From assembly GCF_900105175.1 (NCBI RefSeq), contig NZ_LT629771.1:3100001-3164000 (forward strand): a stretch of DNA of 64,000 nucleotides. Reading direction: 5' to 3'. Below the pieces are notes generated by a model. The model made no database searches, had not been told where the DNA came from, and saw nothing but the letters and a program-made list of their open reading frames with translations. The position numbers and the translations under genes were made by a program. Positions 60,070 through 64,000 of the stretch are shown here, one piece after another (positions within the stretch are counted from its first letter, which is position 1; each line of letters opens with the position of its first letter). The DNA is from Jiangella sp. DSM 45060. GTDB lineage: Bacteria > Actinomycetota > Actinomycetes > Jiangellales > Jiangellaceae.

Positions 60070-62565
60070 TCAGCCCTCGTCGCGAACGCTCACGTGGACG
60101 GTGGCCAGCACCGGCGCCGCGCCCGGTGTGCCGACGGACAGCGTGCCGGTGTACTCCCCCGGCGTCTCGAAGACCCGCCCGGACACCGCGGTGAAGGCGT
60201 CGTTGATCCACATCCCCGGGATGCTCGCCTCCCGGGCGGTGCTCACCTCGGCCGTGCCGGTGACGCCGTCGCTCCAGGTCACGGTGGCATCGAGACTCTG
60301 CGACGCCACACCCGGCGCCGTCACGGTCCAGGTCACCTCCGCCGGCCGGCCGGCCTGCGCGGTGGCGGGCGCACCGAGCGCGTCCACGCGCCAGTCGACG
60401 TCGGCGGACGGGAAGAAGTTCGTGCCCTGGACGGTGAGCCGGCCGCCGAGCTCACCCAGCCGGCGGGTGAAGTCGGCGTAGCGGCGCTGGTCCTGCGGCG
60501 TCCAGCCGACCTCGGCCGTGGCGGCGACCCGGGGGTAGGCGTAGTACTGGGCCTGGTCGATGCGGCGGATGAACTCGCCCCAGAGCGCGGACTCCACCCC
60601 CAGCACGCTGGACTCGGCGATGCCCGGGATGAACGTGCCGGGGTCCCAGTTGTAGTGGCGGTCCAGGCCGCACACGCCGCCGCAGGCCCAGGTGCCGCCC
60701 TGCGGCTGCCGCGGGTCCTGCTTCTGCGGCACGTAGGTGTGCGCGGCGGGCGAGAGCACGACCTCGGCGCCGCGGGCGTTCACCGCATTCGCGACGGCGG
60801 CGCGGTTGCCGTTCCAGAACTGCACGACGGCGTCGTCCTGCGGCAGCGCGGTGCCCGCGTACTCGTTCCAGCCGACGACGGTCTTGCCGAGCTCGGCGGT
60901 GGCGGCGGTGAAGGCGTCGACCATGGTGACGTAGTCGGCGTGGCTGGTCACGTGCGCCTCGTCGCCGCCGATGTGCAGGTACGGGCCGGGGGTCAGCGCG
61001 GCGATCTCGGCGAGGACGTGCTCGACGAACTCGTAGGTGACGGCGCTGTGCGCGTCGAGCGACGAGTAGCCGACCGCTCCGGTGCCGTTGTGCGGCACCG
61101 TGGTCTGCCCGGGCTGCAGCTGCGGCTTGGCGCCCGGCGTGTTGAGCTGCGGGATCGAGTGCAGCGCCGAGTTGGTGTGCCCCGGCAGGTCGACCTCCGG
61201 GATGACCGTCATGCCGTTGCGCGCCGCGTACCGAACGATCTCCGTGTAGTCGGCCTTGGTGTAGTAGCCGGTGCTGCCCAGCTCGGTGCCGCGCTCGGTC
61301 ATGGCGGTCGCGCCGCCGACCTCCGTCAGCAGGCCGTAGTCGATGCCCGACGGGTTGTCCGCGGGCTGGTCGATCGCGATGCGCCAGCCCTGGTCGTCGG
61401 TCAGGTGCAGGTGCAGCCGGTTGATCTTGAACTGGGCGGCGGTGTCGATGTACTCCTTGACCTCGTGGACCGGGTAGAAACTGCGCGCGACGTCGAGCAT
61501 GACGCCGCGGTGCGCGAAGCGCGGATAGTCGGCGATCGACACCGCGGGCACGGTCCAGTCCGTCGCGACGACGGTGTCCGACTCGATCCACTGCGGGAAC
61601 AGCTGGCGCAGCGTCTGCACGCCGTTCAGCGCGCCGTTCGGGGTGTCGGCCGCGATCAGCGTTCGGACGGGGGTGACCTCCAGCGTGTAGCCCTCGTCGG
61701 CGTGCCCGGCCGGGGCGTTGCCGGGCCGGACGTCGACGACGATCGGCGCCGGGCCGCTGCCGCGCTGCCGGTCCGGCACGGCCTCCGGCGCGGTCGGCGT
61801 CACCGGGAGCGCGAGGCCGGTCGCCGGGCGCAGCGCCTGCGCGAGCGACGTCGCCGGCGCGAGCGCACCGTCACCGACCGCCATGATCCGGGCACCTCTG
61901 GCCAGCTGGAACGGGTCGGTGTCGGCATGTTCCTCGACGGAGACGGGCAGCGGCACCAGCCCCAGCACCGGTTCCGGCGGCGCCGGCGGGGCGTCCCAGA
62001 CCTGGAACTCCGAGATGGAGTAGCCCCAGGTCGACCAGCGCTGCCGTCCCTGCATCCGGACGAACGACACCGGGCCCGCCGACCTCACCTCGATCACGTC
62101 GGTGCGCGGGCAGGTGTCGCGCTGCAGCGCCTCGACGTCGGTCCACGTGACGCCGTCGCCGGAGGTCTGCAGGACGAAGTCGCGGGCGCACGCGTTGGGC
62201 CACTCGAGCACCACGTGGTCGACGGCGGACGGCTCGGCCAGCTCGACCTGGACCCAGTGGTCGTCCTGGTACTTCGACGACCACCGCGTGCTCGGGTCGT
62301 CGTCGTTGACGTGTGCGGCGGCGAAGTCGGCGCGGTCCAGCTCGACGCTCGACGCCGTGGCGGTGCCGGCCAGCGCGAGGTTCACCGGCGCCGCCGCGGC
62401 CGGTGAGCTGCCGGTCGTCCGCGCAACGTCGACGGCCTCCGCGTCGACGGCCGGTGCGGCCACCGCGGGCGCGGCCACGGCGACGGCCGCGAGGCCGGCC
62501 ACCGCCAGCGCGGCCAGCGAGGGGCGCTTCGGCCGGGTGACGGCACGAGCAGGTCTCTCGAACAT
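60070..62565 (-). CDS. Secreted GH20 beta-N-acetylhexosaminidase with F5/8 (discoidin) domain
   Basis: 831 residues. A signal peptide of about 40 residues is followed by an F5/8 type C carbohydrate-binding domain (about 60-205: NLALAGTATASSVELDRADF, WVQVELAEPSAVDHVVLEWP). A GH20b domain comes next, then the catalytic barrel with the Asp535-Glu536 pair in YLHIGGDEAHV. The C-terminus is an Ig-like/NEW3-type module. It removes terminal beta-GlcNAc/GalNAc from chito-oligosaccharides or glycans outside the cell. Controlled by a TTGACG promoter with a ROK-type site on its -35; the ROK repressor gene is directly upstream. Confidence 0.93.
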   Translation of the reverse strand: MFERPARAVTRPKRPSLAALAVAGLAAVAVAAPAVAAPAVDAEAVDVARTTGSSPAAAAPVNLALAGTATASSVELDRADFAAAHVNDDDPSTRWSSKYQDDHWVQVELAEPSAVDHVVLEWPNACARDFVLQTSGDGVTWTDVEALQRDTCPRTDVIEVRSAGPVSFVRMQGRQRWSTWGYSISEFQVWDAPPAPPEPVLGLVPLPVSVEEHADTDPFQLARGARIMAVGDGALAPATSLAQALRPATGLALPVTPTAPEAVPDRQRGSGPAPIVVDVRPGNAPAGHADEGYTLEVTPVRTLIAADTPNGALNGVQTLRQLFPQWIESDTVVATDWTVPAVSIADYPRFAHRGVMLDVARSFYPVHEVKEYIDTAAQFKINRLHLHLTDDQGWRIAIDQPADNPSGIDYGLLTEVGGATAMTERGTELGSTGYYTKADYTEIVRYAARNGMTVIPEVDLPGHTNSALHSIPQLNTPGAKPQLQPGQTTVPHNGTGAVGYSSLDAHSAVTYEFVEHVLAEIAALTPGPYLHIGGDEAHVTSHADYVTMVDAFTAATAELGKTVVGWNEYAGTALPQDDAVVQFWNGNRAAVANAVNARGAEVVLSPAAHTYVPQKQDPRQPQGGTWACGGVCGLDRHYNWDPGTFIPGIAESSVLGVESALWGEFIRRIDQAQYYAYPRVAATAEVGWTPQDQRRYADFTRRLGELGGRLTVQGTNFFPSADVDWRVDALGAPATAQAGRPAEVTWTVTAPGVASQSLDATVTWSDGVTGTAEVSTAREASIPGMWINDAFTAVSGRVFETPGEYTGTLSVGTPGAAPVLATVHVSVRDEG

Positions 62566-62632
62566 GACGGCTCCGTTCGCGACATCCGCCCGGTGCCGGC
62601 CAGGCGAGGTGGGTGACGACTGACTCCGCCCG

Positions 62633-62661
62633 AGTGTCGTGGCCCAGCCCGATTACGTCAA
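62633..62661 (-). promoter_or_regulatory. GH20 promoter
   Basis: On the - strand TTGACG (62661-62656), 17-nt spacer, GACACT (62638-62633). The GH20 ATG lies about 60 nt downstream of the predicted start point. Confidence 0.6.
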
Positions 62662-62677
62662 TAGTCCAATCAAAAAT
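62656..62677. promoter_or_regulatory. Putative ROK operator before GH20
   Basis: A 22-bp element (CGTCAATA ... CAAAAAT on the + strand) overlaps the -35. It matches the element at 63945-63966 at about 16 of 22 positions in opposite orientation. Both include the promoter TTGACG, which inflates the similarity somewhat. Confidence 0.5.
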
Positions 62678-62684
62678 AGCGAGG

Positions 62685-63869
62685 TCATGACTCCCCGACG
62701 GCGTCGAGCTCGCCCACAGCCGCGTACTCGTCCAACGCGACGAGGGCGGCGCCGACCGCGGCGGCCCCCTGACTGATCCTGGCGGTCCCCAGCTCGAGCC
62801 GCCGGTCGCGGATGGACAGCTTCTGCCGGTCGAGGGCGGTGCGCACCGGCCCGAGCAGGTGCTCGCCGAGCTCGGCGAGCTCGCCGCCGATGACCACCCG
62901 GTGCGGGTCGAGCAGCGTGACGACGGTGCCGAGGGCGCGGCCGAGCAGTTCGGCGCTCCACCCGACCACCTCCGCGACCGCGGGGTCGGCATCGTCCATC
63001 GCCGCCACCAGGCTGGGCACGTCGACCACCCGCGCCGCGACCGTGTGCGCACGCCCCACCACGGCATCGATCGACAGGTAGCCCTCGAGGCAGCCCCGGC
63101 CGCCGCACCAGCAGGGCGGGCCGCTCGGCTCGACGCCGACGTGGCCGATCTCGCCGGCCACACCGGAGGCGCCGCGGCCGAGCGTGCCACCGACGACGAG
63201 CCCGCCGCCGACGCCGTGCGAGAGAACGACGTAGAACAGGTCGGGGCAGGGCGGGACCTCGACCGCCCGGGTCTCGGCCACGGCCGCGAGCCTGATGTTG
63301 TTGTCCCAGGTCACCGGCGCGTCGATGACGGCGCGCAACCGATCGACCAACGACGCCGCCACCAGGTCGGCGGCCGGGTCGCCGCCCGGCAGCAGCGGGT
63401 CGGGATGGTGGCCCCACAGCCCCAGGCCGCCGGCCGTCACGCCGTCGAGGACCAGCTCGCGGTCGCGCGCCACGGCGCCGAGCAGCGCGAGCGCGGCGTC
63501 GGCGCGGTCGGCCAGCTCTCCGCGCGGGTCGACCGGCTCGGTGACGTGCGCCATGACCGTGCGGCCGATGTCGACGACCGCGACGCTGACGTGCCCGCGC
63601 CCCAGTTCCAGCCCGACGGCCGACGCCGCGCGCGGGTTGAGCCGCAGCAGCGTCGCCGGCCGCCCACGCCCGGCGGCCGGACGCTGGACGTCGTCGACGA
63701 CGACCCGGCGGCGCACCAGGTCGGCGACGATGGCCGACATCGTGGTCCGGGACAGGCCGGTGGCCAGCTCGAGGTCGCGGCGCGAGCACGGGCCGCGCTC
63801 GACCAGCATCGTCAGGACCCGGAGCTCGTGCTGGCGCCGCAGGTTGCGCAGCACGCCGTCGTTGCTCAC
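62685..63869 (-). CDS. ROK-family transcriptional repressor
   Basis: 394 residues. N-terminal winged HTH (GPCSRRDLELATGLSRTTMS), then the ROK kinase-like domain with VGLELGRGHVSVAVVDI. The zinc-site motif is GEIGHVGVEPSGPPCWCGGRGCLE, in which the Cys triplet CWCGGRGC and the GH pair are diagnostic. Such repressors bind sugars or sugar phosphates. The start is GTG at 63869, 5 nt after GGAAGGGG. Neighbouring GH20 suggests that GlcNAc or a relative is the inducer. Confidence 0.92.
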   Translation of the reverse strand: MSNDGVLRNLRRQHELRVLTMLVERGPCSRRDLELATGLSRTTMSAIVADLVRRRVVVDDVQRPAAGRGRPATLLRLNPRAASAVGLELGRGHVSVAVVDIGRTVMAHVTEPVDPRGELADRADAALALLGAVARDRELVLDGVTAGGLGLWGHHPDPLLPGGDPAADLVAASLVDRLRAVIDAPVTWDNNIRLAAVAETRAVEVPPCPDLFYVVLSHGVGGGLVVGGTLGRGASGVAGEIGHVGVEPSGPPCWCGGRGCLEGYLSIDAVVGRAHTVAARVVDVPSLVAAMDDADPAVAEVVGWSAELLGRALGTVVTLLDPHRVVIGGELAELGEHLLGPVRTALDRQKLSIRDRRLELGTARISQGAAAVGAALVALDEYAAVGELDAVGES

Positions 63870-63944
63870 TCCAACCCCTTCCGTCGTGGTCCGATTCTGC
63901 CTGGCGCGATCATCCCGGACCGGCAACCGGGCCGAGAACACAAC

Positions 63945-63966
63945 ATTTATGTCAAGAGTATTGACG
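63945..63966. promoter_or_regulatory. Putative ROK operator before the divergent gene
   Basis: ATTTATGTCAAGAGTATTGA continues to CG at 63966. It contains the inverted repeat GTCAA-GAGTA-TTGAC and resembles the element before GH20. Confidence 0.55.
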
Positions 63967-63989
63967 AGATTACGCCGCGTTCCTACGCT
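63961..63989 (+). promoter_or_regulatory. Promoter of a gene starting at the right edge
   Basis: TTGACG (63961-63966), 17-nt spacer, TACGCT (63984-63989). The predicted start point coincides with the ATG at 63996, implying a leaderless message. Confidence 0.6.
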
Positions 63990-63995
63990 GCCGCA

Positions 63996-64000
63996 ATGAC
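63996..64000 (+). CDS. First codon of a divergent gene cut by the window edge
   Basis: ATG at 63996 lies 7 nt after the -10 of a good promoter and divergent from the ROK repressor. Only five bases are inside the window, so nothing can be said of the product. A sugar transporter or glycosidase would be expected from context. Confidence 0.35.

Noticed and set aside
1..64000. tRNA, rRNA, IS or prophage genes
   Set aside because: No cloverleaf-like T-loop sequences in the right context, no transposase or phage proteins among the supported frames.

Overview
The window looks like chromosomal DNA of a high-GC (roughly 70% or more by eye) actinobacterium. The signs are many GTG starts, ATGA or GTGA gene overlaps in most operons, MmyB-like and DUF1707 proteins, a CUT1 sugar transporter encoded without its own ATPase, an ECF41-type sigma factor, a DasR-like GntR operator and promoters that predict leaderless transcripts. 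Jiangella- or Streptomyces-like lineages would fit, but I cannot name the genus from sequence alone. I see no rRNA, tRNA, insertion sequence, phage or CRISPR array.

Layout. 1-4.4 kb: end of a sarcosine-oxidase-like gene, a long perfect hairpin, an ECF41-type sigma factor coupled to its epimerase partner, and an Lnt-like acyltransferase with an altered active-site motif. 4.4-15 kb: a GntR (HutC/UTRA) regulator, a zinc-less MDR dehydrogenase, a complete oligopeptide-type ABC transporter, a Gfo/Idh/MocA oxidoreductase and a NagZ-like GH3 glycosidase. Three DasR-like operators control the divergent promoter region, so this reads as one glycoside or amino-sugar uptake and breakdown regulon. 15-33.9 kb: a mosaic of regulator-enzyme pairs (AraC/RibD-like, ArsR/SRPBCC, MmyB/SDR, WYL), a pyruvate-oxidase-like TPP enzyme, topoisomerase IB and pyruvate carboxylase. 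This part holds several tandem-repeat expansions. Two of them are arrays built from copies of a gene's own 3' end, lying between convergent genes, and one array has a ribulokinase-like fragment inside.

33.9-41.8 kb: a decayed AraC regulator and MFS transporter pair, an MmyB/alcohol dehydrogenase divergent pair with a clear operator, and a TetR-DrrAB-type ABC exporter operon. 40.7-49.1 kb: a self-contained LacI regulon with two nucleoside hydrolase-fold proteins, ribokinase, a CUT1 ABC importer and a secreted beta-propeller protein. One 12-bp palindrome is shared by both divergent promoters. The simplest reading is scavenging of nucleosides or another riboside. 49-52 kb: a membrane protein, a HAD phosphatase and small membrane proteins.

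52-60 kb: an antibiotic-resistance-type ABC-F gene preceded by a probably leaderless six-residue leader peptide, a TetR-controlled MMPL/membrane/lipocalin-like operon, and an ECF sigma factor coupled to a VOC protein. 60-64 kb: a secreted GH20 hexosaminidase and a ROK repressor with matching operator-like sites in front of GH20 and in front of a divergent gene that begins at the window edge. With the GH3 cluster, this gives the strain two routes to beta-linked N-acetylhexosamine substrates.
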